A stretch of 32,427 nucleotides of DNA from Flavobacterium psychrophilum (GCA_943325515.2 CALPPS020000018.1:1-32427); one strand, 5' to 3'. Positions 23,716-32,215 are shown, numbered from the stretch's first letter. Notes: generated from the letters alone by a model not told the origin. Program-made: numbers and translations.

Positions 23716-24567
23716 TTATTGGAATTTTTTCTCTACAACCGCCATAAAACGTTCTTCAAAATCTTCTTCGCCTTGCCAGTTGTTATACTCGGGTTTTACC
23801 ATTTCATTAATGAAATTTTTGGCTTCTTCAAAACTATCAAACGTATTTAATTGTGATAGAACGCGATTAAAATCTTCATTACTTTCGCCAAAAAGATTGT
23901 TTACAAAAGCAATTCTATCGTTCAATCCAATTTCTACTGATTTAGAAAAAGTAGTATTTTGGGAAGTTGGTTTAAGTTCTTCTTCTTGGGTTTCACTTAA
24001 ATCTGAAAATAAAGACACTTCATTTGGTTTTACAAAAATTGGCTCACTATAATTTTCTCCTAAAAATTCTTCTAAAACTGCTTTTTTGGTTTCTACTGGC
24101 TCTATTTCCTCCGTCAGTTCATTATCGCTTGTATCCTCTTCCTCCTCCGTTTCAAAATCTACTTCTAACTCAAAAATAGGCTTGAAAACTGGTTCTTCTT
24201 CATCAATTGCAAGTTTGTTTTCTTTTTTTTCTTCAACAATTAGTTCCTCTTCTAAAGTTTCCTCTTCCAAAATTTCTTCAACTTCTTCAGAAATAATATT
24301 TCCCTCTGTAATTGTCTCTTCTTTTACTTCAAGGATTAGTTCGTCTAAGCTATCACTTTCTATGGATTGCTTTATTTTTTCCTCAATAACAGCTTCAGAT
24401 ACATTATCTTTTATAGATTCGAAATTATCTTGATAAAATTTTAATACCGCTAGCGTTTCGTATAATTTTTGGGTTTCTTTATACAATTGATCAACTTCCG
24501 ATTTGTTTTTTAATTTTAAAATTCGGTGTGCAATACTGATTAATTCGGATTCTAATCTTTTTTTCAT
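23716..24567 (-). CDS. acidic conserved hypothetical protein, 283 aa
   Basis: I do not recognise a named family. Residues 1-60 form a basic-acidic helical region with coiled-coil character (RLESELISIAHRILKLKNKSEVDQLYKETQKLYETLAVLK). Residues 60-205 are very rich in Glu (runs such as EEVEEILEEETLEEELIVEE), probably disordered. Residues 210-283 look folded and helical (IGLNDRIAFVNNLFGESNEDFNRVLSQLNTFDSFEEAKNFINEM). No signal peptide or membrane segment is present. It is divergent from tdk and precedes rsmI by 23 bp. The layout suggests a cytosolic scaffold with conserved ends and a variable acidic linker, but no function can be given. Confidence 0.75.
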   Translation of the reverse strand: MKKRLESELISIAHRILKLKNKSEVDQLYKETQKLYETLAVLKFYQDNFESIKDNVSEAVIEEKIKQSIESDSLDELILEVKEETITEGNIISEEVEEILEEETLEEELIVEEKKENKLAIDEEEPVFKPIFELEVDFETEEEEDTSDNELTEEIEPVETKKAVLEEFLGENYSEPIFVKPNEVSLFSDLSETQEEELKPTSQNTTFSKSVEIGLNDRIAFVNNLFGESNEDFNRVLSQLNTFDSFEEAKNFINEMVKPEYNNWQGEEDFEERFMAVVEKKFQ

Positions 24568-24664
24568 GTTCTTGAAATTATTTGAAATACTATCGTTAAC
24601 TTTAAATTCCCTTCCTTACATTTTATTTAGCACTTGGAAGAAGTAACCTTAATTAAAAATTTTC

Positions 24665-24672
24665 TACATTTG
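24665..24672 (+). promoter_or_regulatory. -7 promoter box for tdk-murF operon
   Basis: TACATTTG matches TAnnTTTG. It lies about 90 bases before the tdk ATG, implying a leader of some 80 bases. The only nearby TTG (24634-24636) is 28 bases away, too far, so support is partial. Confidence 0.4.
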
Positions 24673-24763
24673 AAACGATGTAAAAATAGAAAAATTTTAT
24701 ATCGATTTGTTATTGTTACAAAGTAATAAAAACTATTCATTTTTAGCGCAAGAAAAATACAAA

Positions 24764-25384
24764 ATGTTTCTCGAAAATACAGTAAATCATAAAGAACAAT
24801 TTGGTTGGATAGAAGTCATATGTGGCTCCATGTTTTCGGGGAAAACCGAAGAGCTCATACGCAGATTAAAAAGAGCGCAATTTGCCAAACAAAAAGTGGA
24901 AATTTTCAAACCCGCTATAGATACTCGTTATGATGATGAAATGGTAGTTTCACATAATAAAAACGAAATCCGTTCTAGTCCTGTTCCTGCAGCAGCAAAT
25001 ATTAGAATCCTAGCACAAGGATGTGATGTTATTGGTATTGACGAAGCTCAGTTTTTTGACGATGAAATTGTCTCGGTTTGTAATGATTTAGCCAATTCAG
25101 GAATTAGAGTGATTGTTGCCGGGCTTGATATGGACTTTAAAGGAAATCCTTTTGGACCAATGCCCGCACTCATGGCGACGGCAGAATATGTGACTAAAGT
25201 TCACGCTGTTTGTACTAGAACAGGAAACCTAGCTCATTATAGTTTCAGAAAAAATGATAATGATAAATTGGTCATGTTAGGTGAAACTGAAGAATACGAG
25301 CCTTTAAGTCGAGCGGCCTATTACAAAGCTATGCGCGAAAATATGGAAGTAAAAGATGCCGAACATTTATCTAAAGGAGAATAA
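24764..25384 (+). CDS. tdk: thymidine kinase (type II, TK1-like)
   Basis: Tdk phosphorylates thymidine with ATP in the salvage of pyrimidine deoxynucleosides. The 206-aa protein starts at the ATG at 24764; an open frame extends upstream only through a TTG and lacks conserved residues. The P-loop is GSMFSGKT (residues 21-28). The Walker B/catalytic Glu94 is in GIDEAQFF. The lasso-loop end GETEEYEPLSRAAYYK is conserved. The usual four-ligand zinc site is incomplete: the position of VCxxCG reads VCTRTG (Cys150 only) and no second Cys pair follows. The gene is in the same reading frame as the downstream murF-alr, separated by one TAA and four codons. Confidence 0.93.
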   Translation: MFLENTVNHKEQFGWIEVICGSMFSGKTEELIRRLKRAQFAKQKVEIFKPAIDTRYDDEMVVSHNKNEIRSSPVPAAANIRILAQGCDVIGIDEAQFFDDEIVSVCNDLANSGIRVIVAGLDMDFKGNPFGPMPALMATAEYVTKVHAVCTRTGNLAHYSFRKNDNDKLVMLGETEEYEPLSRAAYYKAMRENMEVKDAEHLSKGE

Positions 25385-25396
25385 TTCACTAAAACT

Positions 25397-27841
25397 TTGA
25401 CACAAACTATCCGAAATATAATTCCCATCATTAAAGCCAATTGGTTTGGTAAAAATGATGTGGCAGTAATTGACACCATTTCTATTGATAGTCGTTCATT
25501 GCAAAATGGTGAAAACACCTTGTTTTTTGCGCTAACTGGACCTAACCACGATGGCCATTTGTATATAGAAGAGTTGATTTCAAAAGGGGTTCAATACTTT
25601 GTAGTTTCTCATATAACAGATGCTGTAGCACAAAAAGCTAATTTTTTAGTGGTGGAAAATACATTGGATGCCTTACAAAAATTTGCGAGTTATTATCGTA
25701 GTCTATTTGAATTTCCTATTATTGGAATTACCGGAAGTAATGGAAAAACTATTATTAAAGAATGGTTAAATTTTCTTTTAAGCCCTGATTATAATATTAT
25801 TCGAAGTCCAAAAAGTTATAACTCTCAAGTTGGTGTGCCGCTTTCTATTTTAGGCATCAACGAGAAACACAATCTTGGCATTTTTGAAGCTGGAATTTCG
25901 ACGGTACAAGAAATGGAAAAATTGCAAAGAATAATTCAACCAACGATAGGTATTTTGACCAATATTGGTTCTGCCCACGACGAAGGATTTCCAAGTGTTG
26001 CCGAAAAAATAAAAGAAAAATTAAAACTCTTTTCCACGGTAAATGTTTTGATTTTAAACAAAAACAAAACAATTATTGCCTTTGTTAATCCAAAAATAAA
26101 AACCTTTAGCTGGTGTTCTGATGACAAAAGCGCAGATGTCTTTATTACTAAAAAAAATATAGGAGAACTAACAGAATTACATGTAACTTATAAAGAAGAT
26201 ACTTTCCCGATAATTATTCCTTTTCAAGACCAAGCTTCAGTGGAAAATGCGATACATTGTATGATGGTGATGCTCTATTTTGGTTATGCCCAAAAAGTAA
26301 TCCAAGCTCGTATGGCGGAGTTGTATCCAATAGAAATGCGTTTGAAATTGAAAAACGGAGTTTACAATTGTACTATTATTGATGATAGTTATAGCTCCGA
26401 TTTTCAATCTTTGAAAATAGCCTTAGACTTCTTGGAACATCAAAAACAACACAAAAAGAAAACCATTATTCTATCCGATATTTTTCAAAGTGGTTTGAGT
26501 AATGAAGAACTCTACTCACAAGTTTCACAACTGATTATTTCTAATAAAATTACACGTGTAATTGGTATAGGCAAAACTATTTCTGAGTTTAAAAACAAGT
26601 TTATCAATTGTAAAACATTCAAAAATGTGGATGATTTTACTACTGTATTTGATACTTTAAATTTCGAAAACGAAACTATCCTTATTAAAGGGGCGCGCGA
26701 TTTTCATTTTGAAGAAATCGTTTCTTTGCTCGAAGAAAAAACACACGAAACTGTGTTAGAAATTAACCTGAACGCTATCAGTAATAATCTTAATTTTTAC
26801 AAATCAAAACTAGCCCAAAAAACCAAAATGATGGTCATGGTTAAAGCTTTTGGATATGGTAATGGCGGTTTTGAAATTGCAAAATTATTAGAACATCACA
26901 AAGTAGATTATCTTGGTGTGGCTTTTGCCGATGAAGGAATTTCGTTAAAAAGTGCCGGTATAACAGTGCCTATAATGGTTTTAAATCCTGAAACAACAAG
27001 TTTTTCTGCTATAATTCAGCATCATTTAGAACCTGAAATTTACTCTATAAAAGGATTAAAAGCCTTCCTTAAAATTGCCGAACAAAAGAAACTAAAACAT
27101 TTCCCTATACATATCAAAATAGATACAGGAATGCATCGTTTGGGTTTTGAGGCAGAGAATCTATCCGAATTAATTCAAATAGTAAAAGGAAACGAAACCA
27201 TTCAAATCAAAAGCATTTTATCACACATGGCAACTAGCGATGATTTGAAACATGATGCTTTTTCTAAATCTCAGATTGCTTTGTTTGAAAAATTGTCGTC
27301 TCAATTGCAAAACGAATTAAATATAAAACCTATTCGTCATATTTTGAACACCTCTGGAATTGCAAATTATCCCGAAGCACAATATGATATGGTACGTTTA
27401 GGAATAGGTTTATACGGCATTTCTAATGATGAAGAGGAGCAAAAAGAATTAGAAAATGTGGGTACTTTAAAATCTGTTATATCCCAAATTAGAACTATTA
27501 ATACTGGCGAAAGTGTTGGCTACGGTAGACGATTTGTAGCAGGAAAAACCACAAAAATAGCTACCATTCCTATTGGCTATGCCGATGGAATTAGCAGAAG
27601 TTGGGGTCAAGGAGTTGGATACGTTTTAATTAATAACAAACCAGCCGAGATTATAGGCAGCATATGCATGGATATGCTAATGGTTGATATCACCCATATT
27701 GATTGTAAGGAAGGAAATGCAGTTATCATTTTTGGCGAAAATCCAACTGTTAATTTTATGGCAAAGAAGCTAAATACCATTTCCTATGAAATTTTGACTA
27801 GTATATCACAACGAGTTAAAAGAGTTTTCTTTAGAGAATGA
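25397..27841 (+). CDS. murF-alr: bifunctional UDP-MurNAc-tripeptide:D-Ala-D-Ala ligase / alanine racemase
   Basis: An 814-aa fusion found in Bacteroidetes. Residues 1 to about 450 are MurF, which adds D-Ala-D-Ala to the UDP-muramyl tripeptide: ATP loop ITGSNGKT (111-118), then NSQVGVPLSILGI and IFEAGIST. Residues about 450-814 are a type III-fold alanine racemase that supplies D-Ala: PLP lysine Lys483 in VMVKAFGYG, the second catalytic base Tyr709 in SVGYGRRF, and PIGYADGISR near the C-terminus. No ATG precedes the conserved N-terminus (TQTIRNIIPIIKANWFG), so the start is a TTG at 25397. This lies 12 bases after the tdk stop codon and in its frame. Both enzymes are cytosolic and act in peptidoglycan precursor synthesis. 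Confidence 0.93.
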   Translation: MTQTIRNIIPIIKANWFGKNDVAVIDTISIDSRSLQNGENTLFFALTGPNHDGHLYIEELISKGVQYFVVSHITDAVAQKANFLVVENTLDALQKFASYYRSLFEFPIIGITGSNGKTIIKEWLNFLLSPDYNIIRSPKSYNSQVGVPLSILGINEKHNLGIFEAGISTVQEMEKLQRIIQPTIGILTNIGSAHDEGFPSVAEKIKEKLKLFSTVNVLILNKNKTIIAFVNPKIKTFSWCSDDKSADVFITKKNIGELTELHVTYKEDTFPIIIPFQDQASVENAIHCMMVMLYFGYAQKVIQARMAELYPIEMRLKLKNGVYNCTIIDDSYSSDFQSLKIALDFLEHQKQHKKKTIILSDIFQSGLSNEELYSQVSQLIISNKITRVIGIGKTISEFKNKFINCKTFKNVDDFTTVFDTLNFENETILIKGARDFHFEEIVSLLEEKTHETVLEINLNAISNNLNFYKSKLAQKTKMMVMVKAFGYGNGGFEIAKLLEHHKVDYLGVAFADEGISLKSAGITVPIMVLNPETTSFSAIIQHHLEPEIYSIKGLKAFLKIAEQKKLKHFPIHIKIDTGMHRLGFEAENLSELIQIVKGNETIQIKSILSHMATSDDLKHDAFSKSQIALFEKLSSQLQNELNIKPIRHILNTSGIANYPEAQYDMVRLGIGLYGISNDEEEQKELENVGTLKSVISQIRTINTGESVGYGRRFVAGKTTKIATIPIGYADGISRSWGQGVGYVLINNKPAEIIGSICMDMLMVDITHIDCKEGNAVIIFGENPTVNFMAKKLNTISYEILTSISQRVKRVFFRE

Positions 27842-27907
27842 TTTTGGTTTATTGCTAAAAATTAACTAACTTAATGCTGTTTATTAACCAAATAAAACAA
27901 AATTATT

Positions 27908-28279
27908 ATGGGAATGATTTCAGAATTTAAACACTTTATTGCAAAAGGTAATGCCATGGATTTGGCTGTTGGAGTTATCATTGGAGCATCATTTGGCGCA
28001 ATCGTAAATTCATTAGTGGCTGACGTTATTACACCCGCTTTATTAAACCCCGCTTTAAAAGCGGCACAAGTTGAAAATTTAGCAGATCTAAAAACACAAG
28101 GAGGAATTCTTTATGGGAAATTCATGGCTGCTGTGATAAGTTTTCTAATTATTGCATTTGTTATCTTCGTTATGGTTAAAGTTATAAATAGCCTGAAGAC
28201 AAAAGAAGATGCTACTGTTCCGGCCACTCCAACTCAAGAAGAATTGCTTACTCAAATCAGAGATTTACTTAAAAAATAA
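27908..28279 (+). CDS. mscL: large-conductance mechanosensitive channel
   Basis: MscL opens under membrane tension to release solutes during hypo-osmotic shock. The 123-aa protein has the N-terminal amphipathic helix and first membrane helix FKHFIAKGNAMDLAVGVIIGASFGAIVNSLVADVITP, including the gate glycines and alanines. A periplasmic loop (about 44-68), a second membrane helix (FMAAVISFLIIAFVIFVMVKVINSL) and a C-terminal helix bundle (TQEELLTQIRDLLKK) follow. The ATG at 27908 fits the family start. It is a single gene, 66 bp after murF-alr, followed by a good terminator. Confidence 0.96.
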   Translation: MGMISEFKHFIAKGNAMDLAVGVIIGASFGAIVNSLVADVITPALLNPALKAAQVENLADLKTQGGILYGKFMAAVISFLIIAFVIFVMVKVINSLKTKEDATVPATPTQEELLTQIRDLLKK

Positions 28280-28327
28280 TACCGCTGTATTATATATTCT
28301 AATTTATTCTGAATTCATTTCTGGACC

Positions 28328-28357
28328 AAACCGCTTCATAATTGGGGCGGTTTTTCT
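28328..28357 (+). terminator. intrinsic terminator of mscL
   Basis: AAACCGC (28328-28334) and GCGGTTT (28347-28353) form a 7-bp GC-rich stem with a 12-base loop, followed by TTCTTT. It lies about 48 bases after the mscL stop codon. Confidence 0.75.
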
Positions 28358-28432
28358 TTACAAAAAGCATTACAATCCTGCTATCTTTTTTCTTTTTTCT
28401 TTCTTCGTTTATTCTATATTCTTTTTTCTACA

Positions 28433-28440
28433 TACTTTTG
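28433..28440 (+). promoter_or_regulatory. -7 promoter box for asd
   Basis: TACTTTTG is an exact TAnnTTTG match, 36 bases before the asd ATG and downstream of the mscL terminator. The region to its left is T-rich with no clean TTG. Confidence 0.5.
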
Positions 28441-28476
28441 TATTTCAAAAAAATATAAATCGATAAAAATAAATAT

Positions 28477-29466
28477 ATGAAAGTTGCTGTTGTTGGCGCA
28501 ACCGGAATGGTTGGCGAAGTGATGCTTAAAGTTTTAGCCGAAAGAAATTTTCCAGTGACCGAATTAATTCCTGTTGCTTCTGAAAAATCAGTAGGAAAAG
28601 AAATTGAATTCAAAGGGAAAAAGTATAAAGTTGTAGGTATGCAAACTGCTGTTGATATGAAAGCAGATATTGCTTTGTTTTCAGCAGGCGGGGAAACTTC
28701 TTTAGTTTGGGCCCCAAAATTTGCAGCAGCTGGGACAACCGTAATTGACAATTCCTCTGCTTGGAGAATGGATCCAACTAAAAAATTAATCGTTCCCGAA
28801 ATCAATGCCTCTGAATTAACGGCAGCCGATAAAATAATTGCAAACCCAAACTGTTCAACTATTCAAATGGTAATGGTTTTAGCGCCATTGCACAAAAAAT
28901 ACAATATCAAACGTGTCATTGTTTCTACGTATCAGTCCATCACTGGAACTGGCGTAAAAGCAGTGCAACAATTGGAAAATGAATATGCTGGCGTTTCTGG
29001 TGAAATGGCTTATAAATACCAAATTCACCGAAATGCCATTCCACAATGTGACAGTTTTGAAGAAAACGGATATACTAAAGAGGAAATGAAATTGGTGCGT
29101 GAAACCCAAAAAATTATTGGCGACAAATCAATTGCCGTTACAGCAACCGCAATAAGAATTCCGGTTGTTGGCGGACACAGTGAAGCTTTGAATGTTGAGT
29201 TTTCAAATGATTTTGATGTGAATGACGTTCGGAACATTTTACACCACACTGATGGTGTTACGGTTCAAGATAATACCGATACCTATACTTATCCAATGCC
29301 ATTGTATGCGCAAGGTAAAGATGATGTATTTGTTGGTAGAATTCGCCGCGATGAAAGTCAAGCTAACTCATTAAACATGTGGATTGTGTCTGATAATTTA
29401 AGAAAAGGCGCTGCAACCAATACGATTCAAATTGCTGAATATTTAGTTGCTAATAAATTAGTATAA
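28477..29466 (+). CDS. asd: aspartate-semialdehyde dehydrogenase
   Basis: Asd reduces aspartyl phosphate to aspartate semialdehyde with NADPH, the second step of the aspartate pathway toward diaminopimelate, lysine, threonine and methionine. The 329-aa protein begins with the NADP-binding GATGMVGEVML (residues 8-18). The catalytic Cys126 is in NPNCSTIQMV and the catalytic base His234 is in VGGHSEALNVEF. SYQSITGTG-like substrate residues appear as STYQSITGTG. It is monocistronic, with its own -7 box. lysC, the preceding step, is in this window but in a different operon. Confidence 0.97.
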   Translation: MKVAVVGATGMVGEVMLKVLAERNFPVTELIPVASEKSVGKEIEFKGKKYKVVGMQTAVDMKADIALFSAGGETSLVWAPKFAAAGTTVIDNSSAWRMDPTKKLIVPEINASELTAADKIIANPNCSTIQMVMVLAPLHKKYNIKRVIVSTYQSITGTGVKAVQQLENEYAGVSGEMAYKYQIHRNAIPQCDSFEENGYTKEEMKLVRETQKIIGDKSIAVTATAIRIPVVGGHSEALNVEFSNDFDVNDVRNILHHTDGVTVQDNTDTYTYPMPLYAQGKDDVFVGRIRRDESQANSLNMWIVSDNLRKGAATNTIQIAEYLVANKLV

Positions 29467-29571
29467 ATTTTCTGCTTAGTTAGCAATCACAAAAAATCCG
29501 GTAAGTTTTACAAATCTTAAAGTTTGTTAAAATTTTGCGTATTTTCTTTTTACATAACTACATTTACACAA

Positions 29572-29925
29572 ATGAAAAGAAAATTACTTTTAGCCAATGC
29601 TTTGATGGGATGGATAATATTGTTTGCAATATTCTTTCAATCGTTTCATTCTTGTGGGCATTTGGTAAAACAATTTTCTGAAAAAAAATGTCACCACGTT
29701 TATCATAATCACAAAACTGAAGTTACTCATGGCCATAATGGTCTTGAAAAATGTTTTGTTTGTGAATTTGCTTTTAGCAGCTATACTACAACTCCAAACA
29801 ACTCTTTTGAATTCAAAAAAATGGAAGTTTCAACTTCCTATACTTTTTTCTATTCCAAAGAAATTACGAAAAAATATAGAGGTTCACTTTTTGCGCTTCG
29901 TGCACCACCAAGATTTATTGTTTAA
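29572..29925 (+). CDS. small His/Cys-rich membrane-anchored protein, 117 aa
   Basis: I do not recognise a named family. The start MKRKLLLANALMGWIILFAIFFQSFHSCG gives one N-terminal hydrophobic segment (about residues 9-24), a signal or anchor that places the rest outside the cytoplasm. A dense His/Cys region follows: Cys-Gly-His, then KKCHHVYHNHKTEVTHGHNG, then EKCFVCEF. The C-terminus ends in LRAPPRFIV, an Arg-x-Pro-Pro end that I associate with small periplasmic proteins next to TonB receptors. Metal binding is a reasonable inference. An upstream open frame has no ATG. A strong terminator follows directly, then a palindrome and the TonB-dependent receptor. Confidence 0.65.
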   Translation: MKRKLLLANALMGWIILFAIFFQSFHSCGHLVKQFSEKKCHHVYHNHKTEVTHGHNGLEKCFVCEFAFSSYTTTPNNSFEFKKMEVSTSYTFFYSKEITKKYRGSLFALRAPPRFIV

Positions 29926-29948
29926 ACTGAATTCCTTTCAGTTTTTTT
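29924..29948 (+). terminator. intrinsic terminator between the His/Cys-rich gene and the TonB receptor
   Basis: AAACTGAA (29924-29931) and TTCAGTTT (29937-29944) form a perfect 8-bp stem with a 5-base loop, continuing into a T run to 29948. It overlaps the last two bases of the stop codon of the small gene. Confidence 0.8.
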
Positions 29949-29958
29949 GAAAATTACC

Positions 29959-29979
29959 TAACCGAAATAGCATCGGTTA
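29959..29979. promoter_or_regulatory. palindrome upstream of the TonB receptor
   Basis: TAACCGA (29959-29965) and TCGGTTA (29973-29979) are exact inverted copies separated by 7 bases, 28 bases before the receptor ATG. No T run follows, so it is not a clear terminator. It could be an operator or a hairpin in the leader. Confidence 0.4.
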
Positions 29980-30007
29980 TTTATTCATTTAACAATAAAT
30001 TATATTT

Positions 30008-32215
30008 ATGAAATCATTATTTACGACCCTTTTTATAGGGTTTACGTTATTTGCTTCGGCACAAAATAAAATTAGCGGAATCATCACCGATAAGAACAAT
30101 AAAATTATACCCAATACTATTGTTTCGATTCCAGACATTCACAAAGAAACCATCACGGATGAAAACGGAAAATATGTTTTAACAAATGTCCCCAAAGGGA
30201 ATTTTAATATTGTTTTTTCGATAATTGGTTATACCTCTCAAACCATCACAACTGCTATTTCGGATAACCAAATTGAATTAAATATAGCATTAGAAGAAAG
30301 TGTTATTCACATGGATGAAGTCATTATTTCTACTGTTTTCAATAAATTACAATCACAAAACGTGATGAAAGTTGAACATGAAACTTTAAAATCGTTGCAA
30401 CAAAAAGGAACTGCGACTTTAATAGAAGGTTTGGCTACAATCCCAGGAGTTTCTCAAGTTTCTACTGGAACTTCTATAGGGAAACCTGTGATTCGTGGGT
30501 TAAGTGGCAACCGAGTTTTAGTCTATTCACAAGGAGTTCGTTTGGAAAACCAACAATTTGGTGAAGAACACGGTTTAGGGCTAAATGATGCTGGTATAGA
30601 AAGTGTAGAAATTATCAAAGGGCCAGCCTCGTTGCTTTACGGTTCGGATGCGCTTGGCGGCGTATTGTACTTTAATCCTGAAAAATTTGCGAAAACCAAT
30701 GAATTTAAGAGCGATTTTAGTCAGCGATTTTTTTCGAATACTTTGGGAAGTAATACATCAATGGGTGTAAAGACTTCCTCCGAAAAATGGAAGTTTTTAG
30801 CCCGAGGAAGTTACAATACTCATTCCGATTACCAAATTGCTGATGGTGATAGAGTAACCAACACACGTTACAACGAAACTGATTTCAAGGCAGGAATTGG
30901 TTATAATAACTCAAGTTTTTCAAGTGTTTTGAGATATAATTTCAATAAATTGGATTTAGGAATTCCTGAAAATGGGATAGCGAAACAATCAACTAGTAAA
31001 AACACTCAATATCCGAGTCAAGGTGTTGACAATCATATTTTGAGTTTACACAATACTTTATTTTTCAAAAACTCAAAACTGGATGCAGACTTGGGTTATA
31101 TTTTTAATGACCGCAGCGAATTTGAAGATAGTGATGTGGCTGTTTTGCATATGAAACTGCGAACTTTAAATTATGATGTGAAATATTATTTGCCTAAAAC
31201 AGGAAAAATTGAAACCATTATAGGTACTCAAGGAATGTATCAAACCAACACCAATTTTGGTGAAGAGTTATTGATCCCCGATGCAGTAACAAATGATTTT
31301 GGCATTTTTGGAACTTCAAATTATGAGTGGGGAAAAAATGTTATTCAAGCCGGAATTCGTTTTGACACTAGGAATGTTGCAACAGAAACTCATGGGATTA
31401 ATGGCGAAGAAGGATATTTTGAAGTTATAAACAAATCGTTTGACAGTTTCAATGCCTCTTTGGGTTATAAAACTAATTTAACTTCTGATATGACTTTACG
31501 CTTAAATTTTGCTTCTGGATTTCGAGCACCAAATTTAGCGGAATTGACTTCAAATGGCGTTCATGAAGGAAGTAATCGCTATGAAATTGGGAATTCTGAA
31601 CTGACAAATGAACAAAATTTTCAAACTGATTTGAATTTAGAATACAAAAGCACACATTTCGAATTATTTGTGAATGGATTTTATAATAATATCAATAATT
31701 ACATTTTTATTTCACCAAACGGAACTGTTATTGACGGTAATGATGTATATGATTATGTTCAATCAAATGCAAAATTATATGGTGGAGAAACTGGCATCCA
31801 TTTTCATCCACATCCAATGGATTGGCTGCATTTCACTAGTAGTTTTGAAACAGTTGTAGGCGAAAAAGACAATGGCGATTATTTACCGTTAATTCCTGCT
31901 AATAAATGGAACAATACACTTAGAACTGAATTTGAAATTAAAAAATGGTTGACCGAAGGTTTTGCAACTTTGAATGTAGAAAGCACTTTTACTCAAAATA
32001 ATTTTAGCGAATTTGAAACCAAAACCTATGATTATACTTTGGTGAATTTAGGTTTTGGCGGAAAAATAACATTGAATAAAACCATTTTCAATGTTAATTT
32101 GAACGCCATTAATCTATTTGATAAAACATATGTTTCGCATCTATCTCGTTTGAAAACGGATGGAATTCCAAATATTGGAAGAAATATAGTTTTGGGGATA
32201 AATTTTACTATTTAA
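30008..32215 (+). CDS. TonB-dependent outer-membrane receptor
   Basis: The 735-aa protein imports a ligand across the outer membrane using TonB energy. Residues 1-18 are a signal peptide (MKSLFTTLFIGFTLFASAQ). Residues about 20-95 are a carboxypeptidase-regulatory-like domain (KISGIITDKNNKIIPNTIVSIP), the usual Bacteroidetes N-terminal extension. The plug domain follows (about 110-220), with GKPVIRGLSGNRVLVYSQGVRLENQQFGEEHG and IIKGPASLLYGSDALGGVLYF. The rest is a 22-strand barrel with SGFRAPNLAELTSNG and the C-terminal NIVLGINFTI. The QFGEEHGLGL segment and the His/Cys-rich protein next door suggest a metal (zinc or copper type) receptor rather than a SusC sugar receptor; no susD follows. 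The substrate is an inference. Confidence 0.92.
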   Translation: MKSLFTTLFIGFTLFASAQNKISGIITDKNNKIIPNTIVSIPDIHKETITDENGKYVLTNVPKGNFNIVFSIIGYTSQTITTAISDNQIELNIALEESVIHMDEVIISTVFNKLQSQNVMKVEHETLKSLQQKGTATLIEGLATIPGVSQVSTGTSIGKPVIRGLSGNRVLVYSQGVRLENQQFGEEHGLGLNDAGIESVEIIKGPASLLYGSDALGGVLYFNPEKFAKTNEFKSDFSQRFFSNTLGSNTSMGVKTSSEKWKFLARGSYNTHSDYQIADGDRVTNTRYNETDFKAGIGYNNSSFSSVLRYNFNKLDLGIPENGIAKQSTSKNTQYPSQGVDNHILSLHNTLFFKNSKLDADLGYIFNDRSEFEDSDVAVLHMKLRTLNYDVKYYLPKTGKIETIIGTQGMYQTNTNFGEELLIPDAVTNDFGIFGTSNYEWGKNVIQAGIRFDTRNVATETHGINGEEGYFEVINKSFDSFNASLGYKTNLTSDMTLRLNFASGFRAPNLAELTSNGVHEGSNRYEIGNSELTNEQNFQTDLNLEYKSTHFELFVNGFYNNINNYIFISPNGTVIDGNDVYDYVQSNAKLYGGETGIHFHPHPMDWLHFTSSFETVVGEKDNGDYLPLIPANKWNNTLRTEFEIKKWLTEGFATLNVESTFTQNNFSEFETKTYDYTLVNLGFGGKITLNKTIFNVNLNAINLFDKTYVSHLSRLKTDGIPNIGRNIVLGINFTI

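Noticed and set aside
24086..24433. Serine-rich ORF on the plus strand
   Set aside because: It is the antisense of the Glu-rich codons of the acidic protein; Ser runs are the mirror of GAA/GAG/GAT-rich sequence. No start signal or family similarity.
27843..27892. Inverted repeat TTTGGTT / AACCAAA before mscL
   Set aside because: The arms are only 7 bp and 36 bases apart, with no T run. Easily found by chance at this base composition.
29490..29540. Hairpin-like sequence after asd (GGTAAGTTTTAC...CTTAAAG)
   Set aside because: It looks like a decayed palindromic repeat, but only 4 consecutive pairs form. Not enough to call a terminator or repeat.
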